This document shows positions 43,193-52,222 of a DNA stretch of 64,000 bases, one piece after another (position 1 is the first letter of the stretch; each line of letters starts with the position of its first letter). Source of the DNA: Clostridiales bacterium (GTDB taxonomy: Bacteria > Bacillota > Clostridia > Oscillospirales > Butyricicoccaceae); NCBI GenBank assembly GCA_004555915.1, contig SFJM01000008.1:62001-126000 (forward strand), read 5' to 3'. Position numbers and translations under genes: made by a program. Under the pieces are notes generated by a model. The model did no database searches. It saw only the letters and a program-made list of their open reading frames with translations, and had not been told where the DNA came from.

Positions 43193-43780
43193 ATGAAATT
43201 CAATCGTACATTCCAGGCAATTGCCATTCCGATTGTCAGCATTTATGACCATTTAAAGTATAATTATCATGTAATTGGCCGGGAAAATATCCCGGAAGGC
43301 GGCTGTGTGGTCATTGCCAACCATACCCAGTGGGCAGACCCGGTGCTGGTGGCAACCGCCATGGGAAATAAATATCCGATTGTTGCCATGGCAAAAAAGG
43401 AGCTGTTTGCCATCAAGCCGCTGGCTCCGCTGATTTCCGCGCTGGGTGCCTTTCCGGTTGACCGGGGCACGGCGGATATCGGGGCTATCAAGACCGCACT
43501 CAGGTCGGTCAAGGAAGGCAAAAAGCTGCTGATTTTCCCGGAAGGCACCACCAAGCACAAGGAAGGCGATGCGGTCAAGGAAGGCGCGGCCATGATTGCA
43601 GCCCGCACCGGTGCCCCCATTCTGCCGATGTATATATCAGAAAACAAGAAATTTCGATCCAAGGTATATGTTGTGATCGGTGAACCGTTCCAGCCGGAAA
43701 AGGTACGTTCCAAGGAAGGCTACGGCCGTCTGGCGGAGGATATGATGAAGCGTGTCTATGCGCTGAAGGAGAGAATTTGA
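43193..43780 (+). CDS. plsC: 1-acyl-sn-glycerol-3-phosphate acyltransferase
   Basis: A 195-residue membrane-associated acyltransferase that makes phosphatidic acid in phospholipid synthesis. The catalytic HX4D motif is NHTQWAD near residue 42, with FPVDRG near 87 and FPEGTT near 117. Short length matches clostridial PlsC. GGAGG of the cmk end serves as ribosome site for the ATG at 43193. Its stop overlaps the ATG of the ispH fusion by one base (TGATG). Confidence 0.92.
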   Translation: MKFNRTFQAIAIPIVSIYDHLKYNYHVIGRENIPEGGCVVIANHTQWADPVLVATAMGNKYPIVAMAKKELFAIKPLAPLISALGAFPVDRGTADIGAIKTALRSVKEGKKLLIFPEGTTKHKEGDAVKEGAAMIAARTGAPILPMYISENKKFRSKVYVVIGEPFQPEKVRSKEGYGRLAEDMMKRVYALKERI

Positions 43781-45723
43781 TGGTCACAGTGGCAAAGACA
43801 GCAGGCTTCTGCTTTGGCGTCCGCCGTGCCGTGCAGATGGCGGAGCAGGCATGTCAGGACTATGGCAGCATCTGGGCGCTGGGGGATATTATCCACAATG
43901 CCCATGAGGTGCAGCGTCTGGCGGATCTGGGCGTGCACAAGGCGGAGCAGGTTGCGGATGTCCCGGACGGCGTACCGGTGCTCATCCGGGCCCATGGCGT
44001 GCCGGAAGAGGTCATCCGGGCACTGGAGGGCAAGGGCTGCTCTATCGTAGATGCGACCTGCCCGTTTGTGGGAAAAATCCACCGGATTGCCCGGGAGGAG
44101 AGCCGCAGCGGCCGCCGGCTGCTCATCATCGGCTCACGCAATCACCCGGAGGTCGTGGGCATCCAGGGCTGGTGCCGGGATTCTGCGGTGTATGAAACAC
44201 CGGAGGAGCTGGAGCATGCATTATGCACAGTGCCGGAAAACGGACAGGATTTACGGGAAATTCCGGTCAGTGTCGTGGCACAAACCACCATCAATAGAAA
44301 AATATTTGATATTTGCACTAAAATTATAAAAAAACAGTGTACAAATGCAAAAATATTTGATACAATATGTAATGCGACGGACGAGCGTCAAGCAGAAGCT
44401 CGTCTACTGGCTGGCAAATCGGACATTATGATTGTGATTGGCGACAGGAAAAGCTCTAACACAAAGCGTCTGTATGAAATCAGCACATCACTCTGTGACC
44501 GCGTGCTATACATCGAAGATGCCACTGGACTGACAGGAAATGAGGTTCAGGGTATGGAGCAGCCATATATCGGGATTACAGCAGGCGCGTCCACGCCAGC
44601 CTGGATTATTAAGGAGGTCAGAAACATTATGAGCGACGAAACAAGAATTGAAACCGGCAGCGAAGACTTCGCTGCAATGCTGGAGGAATCCTTCAAGACT
44701 TTAAATACAGGAGATAAGGTAACCGGTACCGTTCTGAAAATTTCCCAGAACGAAGTTCATGTAGACCTGGGCGTCAAGCATGCAGCTTATATCCCGATGC
44801 ATGAGCTGTCTGATGATCCGTCCTTCAACCTGGAGGAAAGCATCAAGGTTGGCGACGACATCGAGGCTGTTGTTGTCCGTGTAAACGACGCAGAGGGCAC
44901 CATCGTACTGTCCAAGAAGCGCGTTGACCAGATGAAGGGCTGGGAGTCCATTGAAGCTGCTAAGGACGAAAAGACCGTTATCGAAGGCAAGGTAAGCGAA
45001 GAGAACAAGGGTGGCGTTGTTGCAAGCGCATTCGGCATCCGTGTATTCATCCCGGCATCCCAGACCGGTATCCCGAAGGGCCAGCCGCTGAGCCAGCTGG
45101 TAGGCCAGGTTGCACGCTTCCGCATCACCGAAATCAACCGCCCGAGAAAGCGCGTTGTTGGTTCTATCCGTGCCGTTATGCAGGAAGAGCGCCGTGCAGC
45201 TGCTGACAAGGTTTGGGCTGACATCGAGGTTGGCAACGAGTACACCGGTACCGTGAAGTCCCTGACCTCCTACGGCGCATTCGTAGACATCGGCGGCGTT
45301 GACGGCATGATCCATATTTCCGAGCTGTCCTGGGGCCGCATCAAGCATCCGTCTGAGGTTGTCAATGTTGGCGATACCGTTAACGTATACGTTATCGGCC
45401 TGGATCGTGAGAACAAGAAGATTTCCCTGGGCTACAAGCGTCCGGAGGACAATCCGTGGAATGTCTTCACCGCAAACTATGAGATCGGCGACACCGCTAC
45501 CGTTCGCATCCTGAAGTTCATGCCGTTCGGTGCATTTGCGCAGATCATCCCGGGCGTTGACGGTCTGATCCACATTTCCCAGATCGCAAACCGCCGCATT
45601 GAGAAGCCGGAAGAAGTTCTGTCCAAGGACGAAGAGGTAGAGGCTAAGATCATCGACATCGACACCGAGAAGAAGAAGGTTTCCCTGTCCATCCGTGCTC
45701 TGCTGAATCAGAAGGAAGACTAA
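43780..45723 (+). CDS. ispH: Bifunctional IspH (HMB-PP reductase) / ribosomal protein S1 fusion
   Basis: A 647-residue fusion known in clostridia. Residues 1-283 are IspH, the iron-sulfur enzyme making isoprenoid precursors: Cys11 in GFCFGV, the second Cys in DATCPFV near 91 and the third in CNATDERQ near 197, with RAHGVPEE near 70. Residues 284-647 are S1 with four repeats starting near 312, 398, 482 and 569. An AT-rich stretch at 44283-44370 and an internal ribosome site before Met284 suggest that S1 is also made alone. The S1 half has a more biased, high-expression codon choice than the IspH half. A strong terminator follows. Confidence 0.94.
   Translation: MVTVAKTAGFCFGVRRAVQMAEQACQDYGSIWALGDIIHNAHEVQRLADLGVHKAEQVADVPDGVPVLIRAHGVPEEVIRALEGKGCSIVDATCPFVGKIHRIAREESRSGRRLLIIGSRNHPEVVGIQGWCRDSAVYETPEELEHALCTVPENGQDLREIPVSVVAQTTINRKIFDICTKIIKKQCTNAKIFDTICNATDERQAEARLLAGKSDIMIVIGDRKSSNTKRLYEISTSLCDRVLYIEDATGLTGNEVQGMEQPYIGITAGASTPAWIIKEVRNIMSDETRIETGSEDFAAMLEESFKTLNTGDKVTGTVLKISQNEVHVDLGVKHAAYIPMHELSDDPSFNLEESIKVGDDIEAVVVRVNDAEGTIVLSKKRVDQMKGWESIEAAKDEKTVIEGKVSEENKGGVVASAFGIRVFIPASQTGIPKGQPLSQLVGQVARFRITEINRPRKRVVGSIRAVMQEERRAAADKVWADIEVGNEYTGTVKSLTSYGAFVDIGGVDGMIHISELSWGRIKHPSEVVNVGDTVNVYVIGLDRENKKISLGYKRPEDNPWNVFTANYEIGDTATVRILKFMPFGAFAQIIPGVDGLIHISQIANRRIEKPEEVLSKDEEVEAKIIDIDTEKKKVSLSIRALLNQKED
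44338..44631 (+). promoter_or_regulatory. rpsA: Possible internal promoter and internal ribosome site for stand-alone S1
   Basis: Within ispH, TGTACA (44338-44343) and TACAAT (44361-44366) are 17 bases apart in an AT-rich island. Further on, AAGGAGG (44611-44617) lies 11 bases ahead of an in-frame ATG (44629-44631) exactly at the start of the S1 part. The ribosome site is a strong match; the promoter is weaker. Confidence 0.55.
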
Positions 45724-45750
45724 TTCCATCATTCTTTCAACATCAATGGG

Positions 45751-45781
45751 GAGCATCCGCTTGCGGATGCTCTCTTTTTTT
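45751..45781 (+). terminator. Terminator of ispH-rpsA
   Basis: A perfect 10-bp stem (45751-45760 with 45763-45772) with a TT loop, followed by TCTTTTTTT. Confidence 0.93.
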
Positions 45782-45855
45782 GCCGTTTTCCCGGGAACCA
45801 TGGACAATCTGCCGGCATACGCTGCTTTCAGCCGGATGGCGAAAGGGGGCGGCAG

Positions 45856-46494
45856 ATGGTGCTTTGGCTGAAAACCGCGCTGGCACGCAGGAAAATACGG
45901 CGGAAACACCAGCGTCATGGCAGATGGCTGCCGGTATGCCTGCTGGCGGGGATTTTGGTGCTTCTGCCGGTCCGACTGCGCCCGAAGCTGATGGATTATG
46001 CGGAAAATTATGTGCAGTATCAGGCCACCAGCATGATGGAACAGGCTGTGGCGCAATGTGCGGAGGAGATGACAGAAATCGGGCAGACCCATACCAGCGC
46101 CGACGGCACGGTAACCGCATTGTCCACCGACGCGGCAACGGTCAACCGGCTGCGTACCCGGATTGTCCAGCAGGTGTATGATGACATCGGCGCGCTGGAA
46201 CAGGCTGGGGGAACGGTTGCACTGGGTACGCTGATTGATCCCCAGTATCTGGCGGGCGTGGGGCCGCAGATTCCCTTTGGCGTCGTGGCACTGGGACAGG
46301 TGACCGCACAGGTCAGCTCAGATTTTTCCTCCTCCGGCATCAACCAGACCATCTATGAGCTGACCATCCGTGTCAATGCGGATTTTTCCCTGAAGGCAAT
46401 GGGCTGGAGCAAACCTGTGACCATTTCCGCGGAATATCCGCTGGAAGAGACAATTATCGTGGGAGAAGTGCCGATGATTGCGGCAGGATCGTGA
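45856..46494 (+). CDS. yunB: Sporulation protein YunB
   Basis: A 212-residue membrane protein with a basic N-terminus, one transmembrane segment (about residues 25-42) and an external domain. The domain includes the TLIDPQYLAGVGPQIPFGVVALGQV segment typical of YunB, a sigma-E-dependent protein of the mother cell in Bacillus; its exact role is unknown. GGGGGCGG is ahead of the ATG. It stands alone after the ispH-rpsA terminator; a sporulation-specific promoter may be present but I cannot assign one. It supports an endospore-forming host. Confidence 0.85.
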   Translation: MVLWLKTALARRKIRRKHQRHGRWLPVCLLAGILVLLPVRLRPKLMDYAENYVQYQATSMMEQAVAQCAEEMTEIGQTHTSADGTVTALSTDAATVNRLRTRIVQQVYDDIGALEQAGGTVALGTLIDPQYLAGVGPQIPFGVVALGQVTAQVSSDFSSSGINQTIYELTIRVNADFSLKAMGWSKPVTISAEYPLEETIIVGEVPMIAAGS

Positions 46495-46546
46495 TAAAAG
46501 CCAAAGAAACCTGTATTTTTCCCTTTTCCAACAGGAATATTTTTGA

Positions 46547-46552
46547 TATAAT
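46547..46552 (+). promoter_or_regulatory. -10 box of the ligA-gatCAB unit
   Basis: A perfect TATAAT preceded by TTTTGA lies 30 bases before ligA. No good -35 box is apparent. Confidence 0.5.
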
Positions 46553-46581
46553 AAAATGTATGTTTGGAAAGGATGAATAGC

Positions 46582-48558
46582 ATGGATATCGCACAGCAGG
46601 CAGCGGCTTTGCGCGAAGCCCTGCGCTATCACAATAAAAAATATTATGACGAGGATGCGCCGGAGATTTCGGATTTTGAGTATGACCGTATGCTGCGTGC
46701 GCTGGAAACGCTGGAGGCAGCGTATCCTGAGGTGGATACACCGGATTCTCCCACCCATCATGTGGGCGGCAGCGTATCGGATAAATTTTCCCCGGTGACC
46801 CATCCCTGGCCGCTGGAAAGCCTGCAGGATGTCTTTTCCTTTGAGGAGCTGGCAGAGTTCTTCACCCGTGCCGATGCACCGGAATATGTGGTGGAGTACA
46901 AAATTGACGGCCTGTCCGTGTCGCTGGAATATGAAAACGGTATTTTTGTCCGGGGTGCTACCCGGGGCGACGGTGTGACCGGTGAGGATGTCACCGACAA
47001 TCTGCGCACCATTGCGGATATCCCCAAGGTTTTGCAGGATGCGCCGCCGACGCTGGTGGTGCGCGGCGAGGTGTATATGCGCCGTTCGGTATTCGATGCC
47101 ATCAACGCCCAGCGGGAGCTGGACGGCAAGCCATTGCTGGCCAATCCCCGCAACGCAGCAGCCGGCTCCCTGCGGCAGCTGGACAGCAGCATCACAAAGG
47201 AACGCAGGCTGTCCATTTTCTGCTTCAATATCCAGAACAGCGATGAGCTGCCGCTGGAATCCCATGTGCAGGCGCTGGATTACCTGAAAAAGCTGGGCTT
47301 CCCGGTGTCACCACGCTATCCGGTTTATACGAATCCTGCTGACATTCAGAAGGAAATCGAACGGATGGGCGACAGCCGCGGCGAACTGGATTTTGATATT
47401 GACGGCGCCGTGGTCAAGGTCAACAGCTTTGCCCTGCGCAATGCATTGGGCTCCACGGCAAAATATCCCCGCTGGGCTTCGGCTTATAAATACCCGCCGG
47501 AGGTAAAGGAAACGCTGCTCAAAGACATTGTCATCACAGTCGGACGCACCGGCGTGCTGACACCCAATGCGATTCTGGAGCCGGTACGGCTTGCAGGAAC
47601 CACCGTCAGCCGTGCCACACTGCACAACCGGGATTTTATCCGGGAAAAGGATGTGCGTGTGGGAGATACCGTCCGTGTCCGCAAGGCCGGGGAGATTATC
47701 CCGGAAATTCTGGGCTATGTGCCCGAAAAGCGTCCGGCAGATGCGGTACCGTTTGAAATGCCGACGGTATGCCCGGTATGCGGCGCACCGGTTTTTGCGG
47801 ATGAAGATGAAGCGGCCATTCGCTGTACCGGCGCGGAATGCCCCGCACAGCTGCTGCGCAATCTTATGCACTTTGTCTCCCGTGATGCCATGGACATCGA
47901 CGGCTGCGGACAGGCTGTGCTGCAGTCGCTGATTGATGCGGATCTGGTGCATTCCGCCGCGGATCTGTACACGCTGAAGGCGGAGGACATTGAACCGCTG
48001 GAGCGCATGGGAAAGAAATCTGCGCAGAATCTCGTGGCTGCCGTGGAAAAATCCAAACAGAATGACCTTTCCCGCCTGCTGTTCGCCTTTGGCATCCGGC
48101 ATGTGGGACAGAAGGCAGCCAAAACACTGTCCGGCACCTTCGGTTCACTGGACGCGGTGCTGTCCGCAACAGAGGAACAGCTGACGGAAATCCGTGATAT
48201 CGGCGGCGCCATTGCACAGGCGATTGTGGAATGGCGGGAACAGGAGCAGTCACAGCATCTGATTGCCCGTCTGCGGGAAATCGGTGTGAATTTCAACGGC
48301 GAACAGACGGTGAAAAGTGACAAGCTGGCAGGAAAGACGATTGTGCTCACCGGTACGCTGTCCCTGTTCACAAGAAAGCAGGCAACCGAAATCATTGAAC
48401 GTCTTGGCGGACGGGCATCCGGCTCGGTTTCCAAAAAGACCACCTTTGTTGTTGCAGGCGAAAATGCCGGCAGCAAGCTGAAAAAAGCAAATGACCTTGG
48501 AATCCCGGTTCTCACCGAACAGGAATTTCAGGATTTGATACAGGAGGATGAAGAATAA
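46582..48558 (+). CDS. ligA: NAD-dependent DNA ligase
   Basis: A 658-residue LigA that seals nicks in replication and repair. In order: the Ia domain with YYDEDAPEISDFEYD (residues 21-35), the adenylated Lys107 in YKIDG, the OB fold, a Cys4 zinc finger (CPVCG near 397 with CTGAECPAQ), helix-hairpin-helix repeats (about 445-560) and a C-terminal BRCT domain (about 580-655). The ATG at 46582 follows GGAAAGGATG. Its stop overlaps the gatC ATG by one base, tying DNA ligase to the amidotransferase genes. Confidence 0.96.
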   Translation: MDIAQQAAALREALRYHNKKYYDEDAPEISDFEYDRMLRALETLEAAYPEVDTPDSPTHHVGGSVSDKFSPVTHPWPLESLQDVFSFEELAEFFTRADAPEYVVEYKIDGLSVSLEYENGIFVRGATRGDGVTGEDVTDNLRTIADIPKVLQDAPPTLVVRGEVYMRRSVFDAINAQRELDGKPLLANPRNAAAGSLRQLDSSITKERRLSIFCFNIQNSDELPLESHVQALDYLKKLGFPVSPRYPVYTNPADIQKEIERMGDSRGELDFDIDGAVVKVNSFALRNALGSTAKYPRWASAYKYPPEVKETLLKDIVITVGRTGVLTPNAILEPVRLAGTTVSRATLHNRDFIREKDVRVGDTVRVRKAGEIIPEILGYVPEKRPADAVPFEMPTVCPVCGAPVFADEDEAAIRCTGAECPAQLLRNLMHFVSRDAMDIDGCGQAVLQSLIDADLVHSAADLYTLKAEDIEPLERMGKKSAQNLVAAVEKSKQNDLSRLLFAFGIRHVGQKAAKTLSGTFGSLDAVLSATEEQLTEIRDIGGAIAQAIVEWREQEQSQHLIARLREIGVNFNGEQTVKSDKLAGKTIVLTGTLSLFTRKQATEIIERLGGRASGSVSKKTTFVVAGENAGSKLKKANDLGIPVLTEQEFQDLIQEDEE

Positions 48559-48842
48559 TGGCTATCACCAGAGAAAATGTCGAATATATTGCCAATCTTG
48601 CGCGTCTGGATCCGAAGGGCAAGGGCTTTGACAAAATCGCGGAAGATATGCAGGGCATCGTTTCCATGGTCGATCAGCTGCAGGAGCTGGATCTGGGCGA
48701 TATTACCGATGTGATTGATACCGAACGCAAAAATGCCATGCGTGAGGATGTGCCGGTTCCGTCCTATGACAAGGAGGACATTCTGGCAAATGCGCCGAGT
48801 GTGGAATGCGGCGGCGTAAGCGTACCGCGTGTCGTAGAATAA
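48558..48842 (+). CDS. gatC: Asp-tRNA(Asn)/Glu-tRNA(Gln) amidotransferase subunit C
   Basis: A 94-residue GatC that wraps around and stabilises the GatAB amidotransferase. The ENVEYIANLARLD start and the LRxD-like, Asp/Val-rich tail are family features. Its ATG overlaps the ligA stop and it lies 15 bases before gatA. Confidence 0.92.
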   Translation: MAITRENVEYIANLARLDPKGKGFDKIAEDMQGIVSMVDQLQELDLGDITDVIDTERKNAMREDVPVPSYDKEDILANAPSVECGGVSVPRVVE

Positions 48843-48857
48843 GGGAGGTATCAGAAG

Positions 48858-50315
48858 ATGGAATTGTACCAGAAAACAGCAGCCGAGATGTCGGCAATGC
48901 TGAAAAATAAAGAGGTCAGCTCGGTGGAGCTGACAAAGGCAGTGTTTGCACGTACTGCCGAAGTAGAGGACAAGGTGGGCGCATATATCACCCTGGCCGA
49001 GGAAAAGGCGCTGGCGGATGCCGCTGCGATTGACGCAAAGCGTGCCGCAGGCGAAGAGCTTCCGCTGCTGGCCGGTGTGCCGGTATCGGTGAAGGACAAC
49101 ATCTGCACCAGGGGCATCCGTACCACCTGTGCATCCAGAATGCTGGAAAACTTCAACCCGCCCTATGACGCGACAGTGATGGATAAGCTGAATGCAGCAG
49201 GGCTGGTCATGACCGGCAAGACCAATCTGGATGAGTTCGCCATGGGCTCTTCCTGTGAAAATTCTGCTCTGCAGAAAACCCGCAACCCGCACAATCTGGA
49301 TCATGTTACCGGCGGTTCCTCCGGCGGTGCGGCAGCTTCTGTTGCGGCAGGCGAGGTTTCGATTGCGGTTGGTTCGGATACCGGCGGTTCCATTCGTCAG
49401 CCCGCATCCTTCTGCGGCGTTGTAGGCCTGAAGCCTACCTATGGCACCGTATCTCGTTACGGCCTGATTGCGTTTGCTTCCTCTCTGGACCAGATCGGCC
49501 CATTCGGCCGCTGTGTGGAGGATGCTGCCATGCTGGCAGATGTGCTGCGCGGCTATGACAAGATGGATTCCACCAGCTATCCCCGGGAATATGACAGCCT
49601 GACAGCCGGCCTGAATGCGGATATCAGGGGCATGAAGATCGGCCTGCCGAAGGAATATTTCGGGGAAGGCATTTCGGAGGAGGTCAGCAAGTCGGTACTG
49701 GCTGCTGCGGAAACCTATCGCCAGCTGGGTGCAGAGGTGGTGGAAATCTCCCTGCCGCTGTCCAAATACGCACTGCCGATTTACTATATCCTGTCCTCTG
49801 CGGAGGCATCCTCAAACCTGGCACGTTTTGACGGTGTCAAGTACGGATATCGTGCGGAGCAGTTTGACGGCATCATTGACCTGTATGTCAAGTCCAGAAG
49901 CGAGGGCTTCGGACCGGAGGTACAGCGCCGTATCATGCTGGGTACCTATGTACTGTCCTCCGGTTATTATGATGCGTACTACAAGAAGGCACGTGCCGCA
50001 CAGCGTGCGATCCGTGCGGACTACGCAAAGGCCTTTGAGCAGGTGGATGTCATCCTGACACCGGTTGCACCGACAACTGCCTATAAGGTCGGCGAAAAGA
50101 CTTCCGATCCGCTGCAGATGTACATGGGCGATATCTGCACCGTATCGGTGAACATTGCAGGTCTGCCGGCAATGGTTCAGCCCTGCGGCTTCGACTCCAA
50201 CAAGCTGCCCATTGGCATGCAGCTGATTGGCCCGCGCTTTGGCGAGCAGAAGCTGGTAAATGCAGGCCTGGCATTTGAGAAGGCCTCCGGCCTGTCCAAC
50301 ATTGTGGCACTGTAA
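48858..50315 (+). CDS. gatA: Asp-tRNA(Asn)/Glu-tRNA(Gln) amidotransferase subunit A
   Basis: A 485-residue amidase that releases ammonia from glutamine for GatB. The Ser-cisSer-Lys triad is visible: Lys79 in SVKDNI, Ser154 in the TGGSSGGAAA loop and Ser178 in DTGGSIRQP. GGGAGG precedes the ATG. Indirect aminoacylation through GatCAB implies that the host lacks glutaminyl-tRNA synthetase, asparaginyl-tRNA synthetase or both, as in most Firmicutes. Confidence 0.96.
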   Translation: MELYQKTAAEMSAMLKNKEVSSVELTKAVFARTAEVEDKVGAYITLAEEKALADAAAIDAKRAAGEELPLLAGVPVSVKDNICTRGIRTTCASRMLENFNPPYDATVMDKLNAAGLVMTGKTNLDEFAMGSSCENSALQKTRNPHNLDHVTGGSSGGAAASVAAGEVSIAVGSDTGGSIRQPASFCGVVGLKPTYGTVSRYGLIAFASSLDQIGPFGRCVEDAAMLADVLRGYDKMDSTSYPREYDSLTAGLNADIRGMKIGLPKEYFGEGISEEVSKSVLAAAETYRQLGAEVVEISLPLSKYALPIYYILSSAEASSNLARFDGVKYGYRAEQFDGIIDLYVKSRSEGFGPEVQRRIMLGTYVLSSGYYDAYYKKARAAQRAIRADYAKAFEQVDVILTPVAPTTAYKVGEKTSDPLQMYMGDICTVSVNIAGLPAMVQPCGFDSNKLPIGMQLIGPRFGEQKLVNAGLAFEKASGLSNIVAL

Positions 50316-50330
50316 GGGAGGAACAGAATC

Positions 50331-51764
50331 ATGAGATACGAGCCAGTCATCGGCCTGGAGGTCCATGCCGAGCTTTCGACTAAGACGAAAATTTTCTGTG
50401 GCTGCAGCACTGCCTTCGGCGCAGAAATCAATACACATGTATGCCCGGTGTGCACCGGTCAGCCGGGTGCACTGCCGGTGCTCAACAAGCAGGTGGTACA
50501 CTATGCGGCAAAGATGGGCGTTGCAACCCATTGTACCGTCAACCGCCTGTGCAAGTCCGACCGTAAGAACTATTTCTATCCGGACCTGCCGAAGGCATAC
50601 CAGATTTCCCAGTTTGATGTACCGATCTGTGAAAACGGTTATGTGGATTTTGAAGTGGATGGCGAGCCCAAGCGGGTCCGTTTTGAGCGCATCCATTTCG
50701 AGGAGGATGCAGGCAAGCTGCTGCACGACGAGGGCGACGGCACTGTGGTTGACTTCAACCGCTGCGGTGTGCCGCTGATTGAGATGGTCACCCGCCCGGA
50801 CATCCATTCCGCTGCGGAAGCAAAGGAATTTCTGGAGAACGTCAAGACAACCCTGTCTTATCTGCAGATCTGTGACTGCCGCATGGAGGAAGGTTCCATT
50901 CGCTGTGATGTCAATGTATCCGTCCGTCCTATGGGCAGTGACAAGCTGGGCACCCGTGTGGAAATGAAGAACATCAACTCGTTCTCCGCGGCAGAGCGTG
51001 CGATTACCTATGAAGTGAACCGCCAGATTGACGTACTGGAAGAAGGCGGTCAGATCATTCAGGAAACCCGCCGCTGGGATGATTCCCGTGGAAAGAACAT
51101 GGTCATGCGTTCCAAGGAGGATGCGCAGGATTACCGCTACTTCCCGGACCCGGATCTGGTTGCGGTAGAAATTGATGATGCATGGATGGAGCAGATAGAG
51201 TCGGAAATTCCGGAACTGCCCCAGTCCCGCTATGCGCGGTATATCAAGGACATCGGCCTGCAGCCCAAGGAGGCGCGCATTCTGTCCGATGCCTTTGACA
51301 AGGCATGCCTGCTGGATGACGGCGTGGCAATGAACCGTGTAGACGCAAAGTCCATTGCGAACTGGATCCTCTCCGACATCTCCAAGTATCTCAATGACAA
51401 GGGGCTGGAGCTGAAGGATACCAGGCTCACCGCTGCCAAGCTGGTGGACATGATCGAGCTGATTGAGAAGAATACCATTTCCGGCAATGCGGGCAAGAAG
51501 GTGCTGGTTCAGCTGTTCGAGACCGATGACAGCGTGGATGCCATCGTGGAAAAGCTGGGACTGAAGCAGGTATCCGATGAGGGTGCTATCCAGAAGCTAG
51601 TAGATGAGGTGCTGGCAGCCAATCCGAAGTCGGTTGCGGACTATAAGGGCGGCAAGAAGAATGCCATTGGCTTCCTGGTAGGACAGTGCATGAAGGCTTC
51701 CAAGGGCAAGGGCAATCCGAAGATGATTAACCAGCTGCTGAGCAAGACGCTGGCGAATATGTAA
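50331..51764 (+). CDS. gatB: Asp-tRNA(Asn)/Glu-tRNA(Gln) amidotransferase subunit B
   Basis: A 477-residue GatB that phosphorylates and amidates the misacylated Glu-tRNA(Gln) or Asp-tRNA(Asn). The VIGLEVHAEL start, the C...CPVCTGQPGALPVLN zinc region (residues 24-50) and the YFYPDLPKAYQISQ motif identify it. The C-terminal YqeY-like helical domain (about 330-477) binds tRNA. GGGAGGA precedes the ATG. It ends the ligA-gatCAB unit. Confidence 0.96.
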   Translation: MRYEPVIGLEVHAELSTKTKIFCGCSTAFGAEINTHVCPVCTGQPGALPVLNKQVVHYAAKMGVATHCTVNRLCKSDRKNYFYPDLPKAYQISQFDVPICENGYVDFEVDGEPKRVRFERIHFEEDAGKLLHDEGDGTVVDFNRCGVPLIEMVTRPDIHSAAEAKEFLENVKTTLSYLQICDCRMEEGSIRCDVNVSVRPMGSDKLGTRVEMKNINSFSAAERAITYEVNRQIDVLEEGGQIIQETRRWDDSRGKNMVMRSKEDAQDYRYFPDPDLVAVEIDDAWMEQIESEIPELPQSRYARYIKDIGLQPKEARILSDAFDKACLLDDGVAMNRVDAKSIANWILSDISKYLNDKGLELKDTRLTAAKLVDMIELIEKNTISGNAGKKVLVQLFETDDSVDAIVEKLGLKQVSDEGAIQKLVDEVLAANPKSVADYKGGKKNAIGFLVGQCMKASKGKGNPKMINQLLSKTLANM

Positions 51765-51785
51765 ACCGATTGTTTTTTACAGTAA

Positions 51786-51827
51786 GGCAGGTACATTGTT
51801 GACAGAAACGGTGTGCCTGCCCTGTAT
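51786..51827 (+). terminator. Likely terminator after gatB
   Basis: A GGCAGG/CCTGCC stem (51786-51791 with 51816-51821), with some further pairing inside, is followed by CTGTATTTT. The T-run is weak. Confidence 0.45.
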
Positions 51828-51833
51828 TTTGGG

Positions 51834-51862
51834 TTTACTTTCACAAGTTAACGTGCTACAAT
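51834..51862 (+). promoter_or_regulatory. Promoter of the YerC-methyltransferase-hslO unit
   Basis: TTTACT (51834-51839) and TACAAT (51857-51862) with a 17-base spacer. Confidence 0.65.
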
Positions 51863-51916
51863 ATAGCCATACATTGAAACGATGGAATTAAAATTCCTGA
51901 TGGAGGCGTGAAATTG

Positions 51917-52222
51917 ATGAACAGCAAACTCAGAGGACAGACAATGGACAGCCTGTTCCAGGCCATTATGAAGCTGGAAACCATTGAGGAGTGCAGTAAT
52001 TTCTTTGAGGATTTGTGCACCATCAGTGAGCTTCGTGCCATGGAACAGCGGTTTCAGGTTGCTGCCATGCTGGATGAAGGTCGGATTTACAGTGATATCG
52101 CAAAGGAAACCGGTGCATCCACTGCTACCATCAGCCGTGTCAACAAGTGTTTAACCTATGGCTCGGACGGCTATCGTGTCGTGCTGGACCGTATGAAGCA
52201 CGCGGAGGCAAAAGATGAGTGA
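51917..52222 (+). CDS. TrpR-like protein, YerC/YecD family
   Basis: A 101-residue helical DNA-binding protein related to the Trp repressor. The helix-turn-helix is GRIYSDIAKETGASTATISRVNKCL near residues 56-80. No tryptophan genes are near, and the regulated target of the family is not established. GGAGG lies 10 bases ahead of the ATG at 51917, better spaced than for the GTG at 51908. It overlaps the methyltransferase gene by 8 bases. Confidence 0.85.
   Translation: MNSKLRGQTMDSLFQAIMKLETIEECSNFFEDLCTISELRAMEQRFQVAAMLDEGRIYSDIAKETGASTATISRVNKCLTYGSDGYRVVLDRMKHAEAKDE

Noticed and set aside
44701..46092. 463-codon open frame on the minus strand
   Set aside because: It runs antisense across rpsA, a terminator and yunB, and its translation is low-complexity without recognisable domains.
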